A DNA stretch of 64,000 nucleotides, taken from the NCBI GenBank assembly GCA_966211675.1, contig CBIHPK010000015.1, positions 1-64,000 on the forward strand, read 5' to 3'. Within the stretch, counting starts at the first letter, position 1, and each line of letters begins with the position of its first letter. Below are positions 32,840 to 41,251 of the stretch, in pieces. Origin of the DNA: SCUS01 sp966211675. GTDB taxonomy: Bacteria; Myxococcota_A; Polyangia; Polyangiales; Ga0077539. The translations under genes and the position numbers were made by a program. Under the pieces are notes generated by a model that saw nothing but the letters and a program-made list of their open reading frames with translations, made no database searches and had not been told where the DNA came from.

Positions 32840-33279
32840 GCCGCGACCCTCCCGGCGAAGGCGACCACGCCGGACCGCAGCGCCGTCCGCGTCGGGACGA
32901 TCTCTCGCCCGGTGAGCGCCGCCACGGTCACGACCATCCACGCCTCGGGCAGCCCCCGCACCCGGTAGCTGGCGTTGCGCGACTCGACCAGCAGCGCGGC
33001 GCCCTCGCGGCGCACGGCCACCACGCCGCGCTCGATCAGGGCCTCCAGCGGGGGCGCCCACCCCGGAGCGCAGCGGCGCCACCACGCGGCCGCCTCGTGC
33101 ACCAGCACCGCGGGCATCGGCTCGCCCGCCGGGGCGACGACCCCTGCGGGGATCTCCGGGTGCGTCACCCCTCGACGGGCGCGCACCCTCCGGGCGAAGG
33201 CCACGGGGCCGAGCGGGGCGAGGCCCTGGAGGGCGGCGGAGCGCAGTCGCGCGAGCGGGTCGTCGGTCACGGCAGGCAC
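32836..33279 (-). CDS. Small cytoplasmic protein of unknown function
   Basis: 147 residues, GTG start. It has a helical N-terminal half and a second half ending in beta-like strands (RGVVAVRREGAALLVESRNASYRV). I recognise no family. It shares a GTGA overlap with the nitrilase-family gene downstream, so both are made from one message. No signal peptide. Confidence 0.6.
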   Translation of the reverse strand: MPAVTDDPLARLRSAALQGLAPLGPVAFARRVRARRGVTHPEIPAGVVAPAGEPMPAVLVHEAAAWWRRCAPGWAPPLEALIERGVVAVRREGAALLVESRNASYRVRGLPEAWMVVTVAALTGREIVPTRTALRSGVVAFAGRVAA

Positions 33280-33316
33280 GATAGCGCGGGATCGGGAGGG
33301 AGATGGGGTCGGAGGC

Positions 33317-34330
33317 TCAGTGCGAGCAGGGCGAGGCGGAGCCGGGGCAGGGCGAACCCGATCCGGCGCAGGGGGAGCCGGAGGCGCAAGGCTCGCTGCC
33401 CGCGGTGCACCACGCCGCGCGAGCGACGATGGCGACCTGGGCGGCGGAGATGATCGCGAGGCCCGCGATGCCCATGAGCACCGTGCGGCCGAGGCCCTTG
33501 CGCACGAGCCCGAGGTCGCCCGGGACCACCGCGACCACCTCGCTGGGCGCCTGACCGCGGAAGGGAGCGGGCTCGGTGGCGGCGATGTTGTGCGGGCGCA
33601 CCAGCACGTGGTCGAGCACCGGCGCCCAGACCAGCGGGGTGGAGACGTGCTCGACCTCGCGGGGGACGATCGCGAGCGATCCCTCGCCGACGGCCTGCTC
33701 GAAGCGGGCGAGGCGCACCGCGCGCAGCATGGCCGCGAGCGTGAGCACCGAGGCGACCACCGTGAGGCCGACCGCGGCGGCGTGCAGGACGTCGATGCGG
33801 TAGCGCCATCCGGCGAAGCCCGCGCAGGCCCCGATGAGCGTCGCGGCCTCGATGGAGAGGCGCTCGGCGCGGCTGGCGGAGGGCTCGCGCTGGGCCGAGC
33901 GCACCCGCAGCGACCAGAGCGAGAAGAGGAGCCCGAAGCCCGCGCCGACCATCAGGCCGTAGGCCACGCCATAGGCCGCGGCCACCGGCAGGAAGCGCGT
34001 GAGCGCGAAGCCCGCGCTGCCGACGACGGCGACGGAGACGATCGCGCCGCCGAGGGCGCCGAGGAGCAGCGAGCGACCGAGGGTGCGCAGCACGGCCTGC
34101 GCGGCGCTGCCGTCGGGGCGAGCGGCGACGCCGGCGACGTGGGCGCCGCACATCGCCCCGAGGAGCAGCGTGGGCAGCCACCCGAGCGGGGCCGCGTGCT
34201 CGGCGCCGACCCACTGGAACATCAGCGGGGTCAGCAGCGCGCCGAGCGTCGCGAAGAGGAGGCGAGTGGCCCTCAGGGACGAGGCCGCGTCGACCGTGCG
34301 GAGGGGGAGCGGGAATGGCGTGGCGTCCAT
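33317..34330 (-). CDS. Polytopic membrane protein with a Cys-rich tail
   Basis: 337 residues, about seven to eight membrane helices (for example TRLLFATLGALLTPLMF, VAAAYGVAYGLMVGAGFGLLF, GLTVVASVLTLAAMLRAV), a soluble stretch after about residue 210, and one more helix near 300. After the last helix comes a 30-residue tail with five regularly spaced Cys in S/G-S-P-C phrases, plus one nearer the helix. No family is recognised. The ATG at 34330 is used since upstream residues lack membrane character. It lies 49 bases downstream of rodA on the same strand. Confidence 0.65.
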   Translation of the reverse strand: MDATPFPLPLRTVDAASSLRATRLLFATLGALLTPLMFQWVGAEHAAPLGWLPTLLLGAMCGAHVAGVAARPDGSAAQAVLRTLGRSLLLGALGGAIVSVAVVGSAGFALTRFLPVAAAYGVAYGLMVGAGFGLLFSLWSLRVRSAQREPSASRAERLSIEAATLIGACAGFAGWRYRIDVLHAAAVGLTVVASVLTLAAMLRAVRLARFEQAVGEGSLAIVPREVEHVSTPLVWAPVLDHVLVRPHNIAATEPAPFRGQAPSEVVAVVPGDLGLVRKGLGRTVLMGIAGLAIISAAQVAIVARAAWCTAGSEPCASGSPCAGSGSPCPGSASPCSH

Positions 34331-34379
34331 ATGGAGGCGAGCATGAACCCGCGGCCCCGCAGTGACCACCCCCTCCCCC

Positions 34380-35489
34380 TTACAGGGCGCGGCGGCGCAT
34401 GGAGACGTTCATGAGCAGCCCCACCCCGATGAGGATCGCGAGCACGCTCGAGCCGCCGTAGGAGAAGAAGGGCAGGGTCACGCCGACCACCGGGAGGCTG
34501 CGGGTGACCATCCCGACATTGAAGACCACGTGCCAGAAGAAGAGGGCCGTGACGCCGACGGCGATGGCGGCGCCGAAGCGGTCCTTGGCGAGCGAGGCGA
34601 TGCGCAGGCCCCAGAGGACGAGGAAGAGGTAGAGCAGCAGCACGATCACGACCCCGAGGAAGCCCTGCTCCTGGGCCCACACCGGGAAGGGGAAGTCGGT
34701 GTGCGTGTCGGGCAGGAAGTGCTGCTGGTTCTGCGTGCTCTGCATGAACCCCTGGCCCCACCAGCGGCCGCTGCCGATGGCCACCATGCTCTGGTGCGCC
34801 TGCCAGCCGGTGCCCTGCACGTCGACCTGCTCGCTCATGAAGGAGGTGAGCCGCTCCTTCTGGTACTGCTTCAGGCCGTAGAGCCAGAGGAGCGTTCCCC
34901 CGACGCCGCCGCCGCCCACGATGATGGCGAGGGTGCGCCACGCGATGCGCACCAGCGAGAGCGTACTCACCGCCACGAGGCCCACGATGAGCGCCGTGCC
35001 GAGGTCCGGCTGCGCCATGATGAGCCCCAGCGGCAGGGCGATGAGGGCGCCCGGGGCGATGAGGTCGCGCAGGGTCCAGGCGCCGCTGCGCTGGTCGCGG
35101 TGCACGTAGCGCGCGACCGCGAGCATGAGGCACAGCTTCACGAACTCGCTCGGCTGGAAGAGGAAGCTCCCGATCTGGATCCATCGGTGCGTCCCGCGGA
35201 TGCTCTTGCCCAGCAGGAACACCAGCACCAGCGCCACGATCGAGCCGATGTACGCTCCGTACGCGTATCGCTCGTAGACCTTGTAGTCGATGGCCGCGAC
35301 GATCACCGCCACGCCGCCGCCGAGGGCGAGCCAGTAGATCTGCTGGATGTACAGCTCCGCGCGAGCGCCGGTCTGCGCGCTGGTGGCGGAGTAGAGATTG
35401 ACCACCCCGAGCGTCGCGATGACGCACACCACGAGGAAGAGCGGCCAGTCGAAGTCGTCCCGGAGCCGGTGCTGGATCGTGCGCGCCAT
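34380..35489 (-). CDS. rodA: Rod-shape SEDS glycosyltransferase RodA
   Basis: 369 residues with about ten membrane helices. SEDS hallmarks are visible: GSFLFQPSEFVKL, MAQPDLGTALIV, a large periplasmic loop ending in HTDFPFPVWAQEQGF, and the C-terminal LPFFSYGGSSVLAIL. RodA polymerises lipid II into glycan strands together with PBP2. It follows mrdA by 9 bases and is last in the mreB-mreC-mreD-mrdA-rodA order, which separates it from FtsW. Confidence 0.95.
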   Translation of the reverse strand: MARTIQHRLRDDFDWPLFLVVCVIATLGVVNLYSATSAQTGARAELYIQQIYWLALGGGVAVIVAAIDYKVYERYAYGAYIGSIVALVLVFLLGKSIRGTHRWIQIGSFLFQPSEFVKLCLMLAVARYVHRDQRSGAWTLRDLIAPGALIALPLGLIMAQPDLGTALIVGLVAVSTLSLVRIAWRTLAIIVGGGGVGGTLLWLYGLKQYQKERLTSFMSEQVDVQGTGWQAHQSMVAIGSGRWWGQGFMQSTQNQQHFLPDTHTDFPFPVWAQEQGFLGVVIVLLLYLFLVLWGLRIASLAKDRFGAAIAVGVTALFFWHVVFNVGMVTRSLPVVGVTLPFFSYGGSSVLAILIGVGLLMNVSMRRRAL

Positions 35490-35498
35490 GAGCCCTCC

Positions 35499-37406
35499 TC
35501 AGCGCGTCGGCTGGTGCGCCCGCCAGGTGGTCACCGAGGGGACCGGAGCGCCCGGTCGGATGCGGGTGAAGTACTCGCGCACGACCTGGGTCATGAGCGG
35601 CGCCGCCTCGTGGCCGCCGGAGCCGCCGTGCTCGACCAGCAGCACCACCGCGATCTCCGGGTTGGACGCCGGGGCGAAGCCCGCGAACCAGGCGTGGTCG
35701 CGCTGCGTCGACCAGCTCCGCCGCGGGTCCGTCGGGTCGCGCACGATGCGGGACACCTGCGCGGTGCCGGTCTTGCCGGCGACGTCGACCTCGGCGATCT
35801 GCGCGGCGTGCGCGGTGCCGTGCGCGTCGGAGATCACGCCCGCGAGCGCGCTGGTGATCATCGAGAGGTGCGCCGGGGTGACGTGCACCTGCCGCCGCAC
35901 GGTCGGGGGGAAGGTCTGGATGATGGTCCCGTCGGGGCCCTCGACGCGCGAGACGAGCTGCGGGACGAAGAGCGTCCCGCCGTTGGCGAGGGCGGCGTAG
36001 GCCATGGCGAGCTGCAGCACGGTGACGCGCACGTTGCCCTGGCCGATGGCGGTGTTGAGCGTGTGCCCGATGCGAAACTGGCCGGGGTAGTTCTGCGCGT
36101 ACCAGGCGCGCGTCGGGATGAAGCCCGGGGTCTCCTGGTTGATGCCGATGCCCGAGCGGTGACCGAGGCCGAAGTCGAAGGCCATGCTCGCGATGCGGTC
36201 CATCGTGACGGCCTCGGCGAGCGTGTAGAAGTACACGTTGCACGACTCGACCAGGGCCCGGTGCAGGCTCACCACCCCGTGCACGTGCTTGCAGCGAAAC
36301 ACCCGCCGACCGAGCACGTGGCGCCCGGTGCAGGTCACCTGCGAGCGCCCGTCGATGAGCCCCGCCTCGAGTCCCGCGAGCGCCGTGAAGGGCTTGAAGG
36401 TCGAGCCCGGGAAGTAGCTCTCGTAGATGGTCTTGTCGATGCGCGGCCGGTACGGGTTCTCGTCGATCTCGCGGTTGAGCAGCGCGGAGATCCCCATGGT
36501 CATGGTGTTGGGGTCGACGCTGGGCTTGGAGTAGAGCGCGAGCACCCGGCCGGTGCGCACCTCCACCACCGCCGCCGCGCCGCTGGGCTTGCCGCGAAAG
36601 GCCCGGTCGATGGCGCGCATGAGCTCCATGTCGAGCGTGAGCACCAGGTCGCGCCCCGGCACCGGGTCGCGGTGCCGCTCGGGGCCGAGGCCCGCGATGG
36701 AGTCGCGCGTGATGAGCAGCCCCCGCACGTCGTGCTCGAGGCGCACCCAGCCGCGCCGCCCGCGCAGGATCGACTCCCACGCCTGCTCCACCCCGGAGCG
36801 CCCCATGCGCTCGCCCGCGCGATAGTCCCGGCCGGCGAACTCCCGCAGGTCGTCGGCGTTGACCTCGTTGAGGAAGCCCAGCGCGTGCGCCGCGAGCTCG
36901 TTGAAGGGGTACTGCCGCACCGGCGTCGCGATCACGGAGATGCCGCGGGGAAACTCCGCGCGGTGCGTCTCGATGAGCGCCAGCGACTCGCGGTCGATGT
37001 CCGAGCGCGCGAGCATGTGCTGGTAGCGCCGCGAGCCTTCGGCGTTGCGCATGCGCGCCTCCAGCCGGTCGCGCTCGTCGCGGTTGAGCCCGAGGTAGTC
37101 CGCGAAGCGAGTGAAGCGCTCCAGGGGGAAGTACCCGGGGATCACGTAGACGTTGTAGGCGGGGCGGTTGGCGGCGATCACCCGGCCGCGCGAGTCGCGG
37201 ATCATCCCGCGCGTCGAGGGCAGGTCGACGCGCCGCAGGACGTTGTCCTCGGCGATCTGCAGCCAGCGGGCGTTGTCGATGATCTGGATCCAGAAGACGC
37301 GGCCGATGAGCAGCAGGATCCCCAGCAGCACCGCCGCGCTCATGAAGCGCACGCGCTCCCGGATCTCTCCGAGGCCGGCCTTCTGCACGAGTTCGATGGA
37401 CGCCAT
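35499..37406 (-). CDS. mrdA: Penicillin-binding protein 2 (rod-elongation transpeptidase)
   Basis: 635 residues, class B PBP. One N-terminal membrane helix (SAAVLLGILLLIGRVFWI), a pedestal domain, then the transpeptidase domain with the nucleophile in GSTFKPF (SxxK), SCN (SxN) in VESCNVYFYTL, and KTG in VAGKTGTAQV. It cross-links peptidoglycan during elongation as the partner of RodA. Gene order and size fit. Ten bases separate it from mreD. Confidence 0.96.
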   Translation of the reverse strand: MASIELVQKAGLGEIRERVRFMSAAVLLGILLLIGRVFWIQIIDNARWLQIAEDNVLRRVDLPSTRGMIRDSRGRVIAANRPAYNVYVIPGYFPLERFTRFADYLGLNRDERDRLEARMRNAEGSRRYQHMLARSDIDRESLALIETHRAEFPRGISVIATPVRQYPFNELAAHALGFLNEVNADDLREFAGRDYRAGERMGRSGVEQAWESILRGRRGWVRLEHDVRGLLITRDSIAGLGPERHRDPVPGRDLVLTLDMELMRAIDRAFRGKPSGAAAVVEVRTGRVLALYSKPSVDPNTMTMGISALLNREIDENPYRPRIDKTIYESYFPGSTFKPFTALAGLEAGLIDGRSQVTCTGRHVLGRRVFRCKHVHGVVSLHRALVESCNVYFYTLAEAVTMDRIASMAFDFGLGHRSGIGINQETPGFIPTRAWYAQNYPGQFRIGHTLNTAIGQGNVRVTVLQLAMAYAALANGGTLFVPQLVSRVEGPDGTIIQTFPPTVRRQVHVTPAHLSMITSALAGVISDAHGTAHAAQIAEVDVAGKTGTAQVSRIVRDPTDPRRSWSTQRDHAWFAGFAPASNPEIAVVLLVEHGGSGGHEAAPLMTQVVREYFTRIRPGAPVPSVTTWRAHQPTR

Positions 37407-37415
37407 GCGATCTCC

Positions 37416-37919
37416 TCAGCCCGTCTCGTCGGGGCGCGACGCGGTGCCCGGCAGCGCCTGCACGAAGCGGAACACCAGCGGCGCGCAGAGCGCCGTCGCG
37501 AGGGCCTGCGACGCGACGACGCCGAGCGCAGGTAGCACCGCGAGCACCCGCCGGTCGAACACCAGCAGCAGCCCCATCATGCCCACGCCCGCGACGCACG
37601 AGGCGACGAAGGCCAGCACCATCTGGAAGATCACCCCGTGCAGGAAGAGCTTGAGCCCGGCGACGCGCGCGAGGAGGAAGATGCTCACCAGGGTGAAGGT
37701 CCAGAGCCCGAGCGAGCCGCCGGAGAAGACGTCCGTGAGGTAGCCGAGCACGAAGGCCACGGACACGCCGCGCGCGAGGGAGAACTCCCCGACGGACATG
37801 TAGAGCACCATCGGGAGCACCAGCGAGGGCGCCGGGTACTCCGACCACAGCACCCGCGCGAGCACCGTCTGCGCCAGCAGCAGCAGCACCCCGGCCAGCA
37901 GCAGCGCGGCGTTGCGCAC
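37416..37919 (-). CDS. mreD: Rod shape-determining protein MreD
   Basis: 167 residues, five or six hydrophobic helices covering nearly the whole chain (LLLAGVLLLLAQTVLARVLW at the N-terminus), typical MreD size. It is an inner-membrane member of the elongasome. The GTG start at 37919 lies two bases after the mreC stop, so reinitiation is likely. Confidence 0.9.
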   Translation of the reverse strand: MRNAALLLAGVLLLLAQTVLARVLWSEYPAPSLVLPMVLYMSVGEFSLARGVSVAFVLGYLTDVFSGGSLGLWTFTLVSIFLLARVAGLKLFLHGVIFQMVLAFVASCVAGVGMMGLLLVFDRRVLAVLPALGVVASQALATALCAPLVFRFVQALPGTASRPDETG

Positions 37920-37921
37920 GC

Positions 37922-38827
37922 TCAGCTCCCTCCCCGGGTCTCCGTCCGCCGCGTCCGCTGCGACGGCGCCGTGCCCGGGCGGCACCCCGGCCGCTCGACG
38001 CTCTCCGTCGCCAGCACCAGCACCTCGTTGAGGCGCGAGAAGTTCACCGCGGGCGAGAGCTCCACCTCCTGGTAGAGCCCGAACTCGCGCCGGGTCACCG
38101 CCGCGACGCGCCCCACGAGCAGCCCCGCCGGGAAGCGGCACCCGAGCCCCGAGGTGACCACCGCGTCGCCCACGCGCACGTCATCGGTGCGCTGCAGGTA
38201 CTCCACCTTCGCCGAGTAGCGGTCGCGCTCTCCGGTACCGCGCACGATGCCGCGCGCGCCGGAGCGCTCGACCATCACGTCCACGGCGCTGCGCGAGTCC
38301 ACGCTCAGCAGCACGTCGGCGTAGCTGCCGAAGACACGCGACACCTGCCCCACGAGCCCGTCGGCGGTGATCACCGGCTGCCCGGAGCGCAGTCGCGTGC
38401 GGTCCTCGGAGGTGATCGCGAGGCGCGTCACGCGGAAGAAGGGCGACGTGTCTCGCGCGATGACCTCCGCGGCGTACACCTCGCCGGGCGTCTCCACGCG
38501 CAGCTGCAGCAGCCGCCGCAGCCGGCGGTTCTCCTCGAACTCGCTCCGGTGCTGCTGCGCCTCGCTGCGCAGCCGGGCGTTCTCCGCGGTGAGCCGGTCG
38601 TTCTCATGCTTCACGCGCACGAGGTAGATGTAGTCGCTCCAGATCTCCGCGGCGCCGCGCACCGGCAGGTCGACCCAGTCCTGGAGCTTGCCCACCACCG
38701 GCAGCATCAGCCGGTCGAACTCGTCGTAGCGGGTGGGGTCCTTGAGGGTCGTGCGCAGGAAGAAGAAGGGGATGCTCCCCAGCACCACGCACAGCAGCAC
38801 GACCCGATATCTCTGCCAGAGGGTCAT
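37922..38827 (-). CDS. mreC: Rod shape-determining protein MreC
   Basis: 301 residues: an N-terminal membrane helix (VVLLCVVLGSIPFFFL), a coiled coil at ~65-115 (HENDRLTAENARLRSEAQQHRSE cut at 20 would read HENDRLTAENARLRSEAQQH) and a periplasmic beta-rich domain with DGLVGQVSRVFGSYADVLL and GLGCRFPAGLLVGRV. MreC connects MreB to PBP2 in the periplasm. It lies 22 bases after mreB. Confidence 0.94.
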   Translation of the reverse strand: MTLWQRYRVVLLCVVLGSIPFFFLRTTLKDPTRYDEFDRLMLPVVGKLQDWVDLPVRGAAEIWSDYIYLVRVKHENDRLTAENARLRSEAQQHRSEFEENRRLRRLLQLRVETPGEVYAAEVIARDTSPFFRVTRLAITSEDRTRLRSGQPVITADGLVGQVSRVFGSYADVLLSVDSRSAVDVMVERSGARGIVRGTGERDRYSAKVEYLQRTDDVRVGDAVVTSGLGCRFPAGLLVGRVAAVTRREFGLYQEVELSPAVNFSRLNEVLVLATESVERPGCRPGTAPSQRTRRTETRGGS

Positions 38828-38849
38828 CGACGGCGGGGGTCTCGGGCTC

Positions 38850-39884
38850 TCACCCGATCGCGATCTTCTCCAGGAGGTCGGGGTGGTCGAGCGACTTGCC
38901 GCTGCCCATCACGACCGCGCTGATCGGGTCGTCGCAGACCATGACCGGCAGGCCCGTCTCCTCGCGGAGGAGGATGTCGAGGTTGCGCAGCAGGGCGCCG
39001 CCGCCGGTGAGCACGATGCCCTTGTCCTTGATGTCGGCGCTGAGCTCCGGCGGGGTCTTCTCGAGCGCGGCCATCACCGCCTCCACGATCGCGTGGATCG
39101 GCTCGGCGAGCGCGTCGCGCACCTCGTCGGAGTTGACGAGCACGGTGCGCGGGACGCCCGCCACCTGGTCGCGGCCCTTGACCTCCATGGTCAGCGGCTC
39201 ATCCAGCGGGAACGCGTTGCCCACCTGGCACTTCACCCGCTCGGCGGTCTGCTCGCCGACCAGCAGGTTGTACTTGCGCTTCATGTACGCGACGATCGCC
39301 TCGTCCATCTTGTCGCCGCCGACGCGGATGGACTGCGAGTACACGATGCCCGCGAGGGAGATCACGGCGACCTCGGTGGTGCCGCCGCCGATGTCCACGA
39401 CCATGTTGCCCGTGGGCTCGGTCACCGGAAGCCCCGCCCCGATGGCCGCGACCATGGGCTCCTCCACGAGGAAGACCTCCCTCGCCCCGGCGCGCTCGGC
39501 GCTCTCTCGCACGGCGCGCTTCTCCACCTCGGTGATGCCGAAGGGCACCGAGATGACGATGCGCGGCTTCACCAGCGTGCGGCGGTTGTGGGCCTTCTCG
39601 ATGAAGTGCTTGAGCATCGCCTCGGTGATGGCGAAGTCCGCGATGACCCCGTCGCGCAGCGGGCGCACGGCGGTGACGTTGGCCGGCGTGCGGCCGAGCA
39701 TCTCCTTGGCCTCGCGGCCGACGTGCGACACGCGCCGCCGGCCGTTCTGGCTGGTCTCCACCGCGACCACCGACGGCTCGCAGGAGACGATGCCCTTGCC
39801 GCGGACATAGATGAGGGTGTTGGCGGTCCCGAGGTCGATCGCGAGATCGTTCGAGAACAAGCCGCTCACCCAGTCAAATAACAT
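38850..39884 (-). CDS. mreB: Actin-like rod shape-determining protein MreB
   Basis: 344 residues, standard length. Nucleotide-binding signatures: DLGTANTLIYVRGKGIV near the N-terminus, VVDIGGGTTEVAVISL in the middle and VLTGGGALLRNLD near the C-terminus. A short amphipathic N-terminal stretch (LFDWVSGLF) fits membrane attachment. It forms filaments that guide lateral wall synthesis. It is the first gene of the operon, with its own promoter region. Confidence 0.97.
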   Translation of the reverse strand: MLFDWVSGLFSNDLAIDLGTANTLIYVRGKGIVSCEPSVVAVETSQNGRRRVSHVGREAKEMLGRTPANVTAVRPLRDGVIADFAITEAMLKHFIEKAHNRRTLVKPRIVISVPFGITEVEKRAVRESAERAGAREVFLVEEPMVAAIGAGLPVTEPTGNMVVDIGGGTTEVAVISLAGIVYSQSIRVGGDKMDEAIVAYMKRKYNLLVGEQTAERVKCQVGNAFPLDEPLTMEVKGRDQVAGVPRTVLVNSDEVRDALAEPIHAIVEAVMAALEKTPPELSADIKDKGIVLTGGGALLRNLDILLREETGLPVMVCDDPISAVVMGSGKSLDHPDLLEKIAIG

Positions 39885-39941
39885 CCGCGCACCTTCGCTC
39901 GATCAAAGGGCCCCCGACCGTCGGGCGCCTCCAGGCCGCGG

Positions 39942-39972
39942 TCTATAGCACAGCCCCCCGGCCGCCGATCAA
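39942..39972 (-). promoter_or_regulatory. Possible mreB promoter
   Basis: Minus strand TTGATC (39972-39967), a 19-base spacer (longer than ideal) and TATAGA (39947-39942). The octamer CGATCAAA recurs on the plus strand at 39899 and 39966. The leader contains the inverted repeat CCCGA-CCG-TCGGG (39913-39925), a possible hairpin. Confidence 0.35.
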
Positions 39973-40035
39973 ACCCCCTCCCCGCGGTCCATTACCCCCA
40001 GCGCGGGCGAGGCGAGGTCCTCCGGTCGACGGCGA

Positions 40036-41145
40036 CTACGGCTCCGAGCGCCCCCGCTTGAGCAGCCGCATCGCCTCGCGCACCCGCGCCAGCACGATCT
40101 CCGGCGACTCCGCGCCGGGCAGCACGCGCGAGCCGGTCGCGGTGACCGTCGCCCGCAGCCGCCCCTCCTGCAGCGCGAGCGCCTCCGCCGCGACGCCGTC
40201 GGTCACCAGCTCCGCCAGCGCGGCCACGCCCCCGGCCAGCGGCTCGGAGCGCCAGAGCGCGAACTCTCCGCCCCCGAGGCGAGCGCAGCTCACGCCCCCG
40301 GGGAGGATGCGACGGAGCCGCTCGGCCAGCGCCACGATGGCGTCGTCGCCGACGAGCTCGCCGTACTTCTGGTTGATCGCGCCGAGGCCGTCGAGGTCGA
40401 GCACCACGAGCAGCGCCTCCGGGCGGCCCGAGGCCTGCGCCCACGCCTCCATGCGACCGACCAGCCCCTGCGTCGTCGCGGAGTCGGTGAGCACGTCGAT
40501 GGTCTCGAGGTGCGTGCGGATCTCCTCGACCCGCTGCGCGCGCGGCGCGTCGAGCACGCCCTGCAGGATCACCCCCCCGACGCGCACCCGATCGCCGTCC
40601 CGCAGCAGCGCCTCGCGCACCCGCACGCCGTTGACGAAGGTGCCGTTGGTGCTGCCGAGGTCCTTGAGGGTCCAGCCCTCCTCGCCGTGCTGCAGCGACG
40701 CGTGCCGGCGCGAGACCGAGCCGTCATCCAGCACCAGCGCGTTGTCCGGCGTGCGGCCGATGAAGATCTCGCCGATGGCCGCGTCGAGCGGCAGCACGCG
40801 CCCCACGAGGCGCCGCCCCTCGCGCACGTAGAGCACCATCAGCAGCGGCAGGTCGCTCGCGTCCTCCGGCGCCGCGGCGCCCTGCGGCTGCGTGAGGATC
40901 ACCACCGCCGGACGCAAGCGCGCGAGGAGGTTCTCCCCCTGCGGCGGCGGGTCGCTGTCCGCCTCCGCGGGAGAGCTCTTGGGCACGCCCCACGGGTGCG
41001 TCTCCGCCCGCAGCGCGCGCAGCACCTCCGGGTCGTCGATCGACGGCGCACCGACCGCGAAGCGCACCGGACGCTGCGCCCAGCGCTTGAACACATCGTC
41101 TGCGAGGGCGGCGTCGTCGGCAGCGTTCGTCTGGTTGTCGCTCAT
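40036..41145 (-). CDS. FHA domain-GGDEF-like protein with a degenerate active site
   Basis: 369 residues. The FHA phosphothreonine-binding domain (~130-215) is complete: IFIGRTPDNALVL, SVSRRHA, LKDLGSTNGTFVNG. The C-terminal half is GGDEF-like: LDLDGLGAINQKYGELVGDDAI (truncated: LDLDGLGAINQKYGE) and RLGGGEFALW. The signature reads GGGEF, lacking the acidic third residue needed for metal binding, so it may not make c-di-GMP and could be a sensor or effector instead. No membrane segment. It stands alone between the mre and hem clusters. Confidence 0.82.
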   Translation of the reverse strand: MSDNQTNAADDAALADDVFKRWAQRPVRFAVGAPSIDDPEVLRALRAETHPWGVPKSSPAEADSDPPPQGENLLARLRPAVVILTQPQGAAAPEDASDLPLLMVLYVREGRRLVGRVLPLDAAIGEIFIGRTPDNALVLDDGSVSRRHASLQHGEEGWTLKDLGSTNGTFVNGVRVREALLRDGDRVRVGGVILQGVLDAPRAQRVEEIRTHLETIDVLTDSATTQGLVGRMEAWAQASGRPEALLVVLDLDGLGAINQKYGELVGDDAIVALAERLRRILPGGVSCARLGGGEFALWRSEPLAGGVAALAELVTDGVAAEALALQEGRLRATVTATGSRVLPGAESPEIVLARVREAMRLLKRGRSEP

Positions 41146-41251
41146 CTTGGGCTTCAGGCCTCCACGCTTTCACGACTCGGCGGGCGCCAGCAACCGCAGA
41201 TGTCGGGAGTCCGGCGCCAGGGTCGGCGACCGCCCGCGACGGTCGAGCTCG

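Noticed and set aside
33303..33554. Plus-strand frame with a GEP-QG repeat pattern
   Set aside because: It is the antisense of the Cys-rich tail of the membrane protein on the minus strand, which has membrane helices and a good start.
34273..37848. A 1191-codon open frame in the mreD-mrdA-rodA region (same strand, other frame)
   Set aside because: It overlaps rodA and mrdA, which carry clear family motifs; the product is low-complexity.
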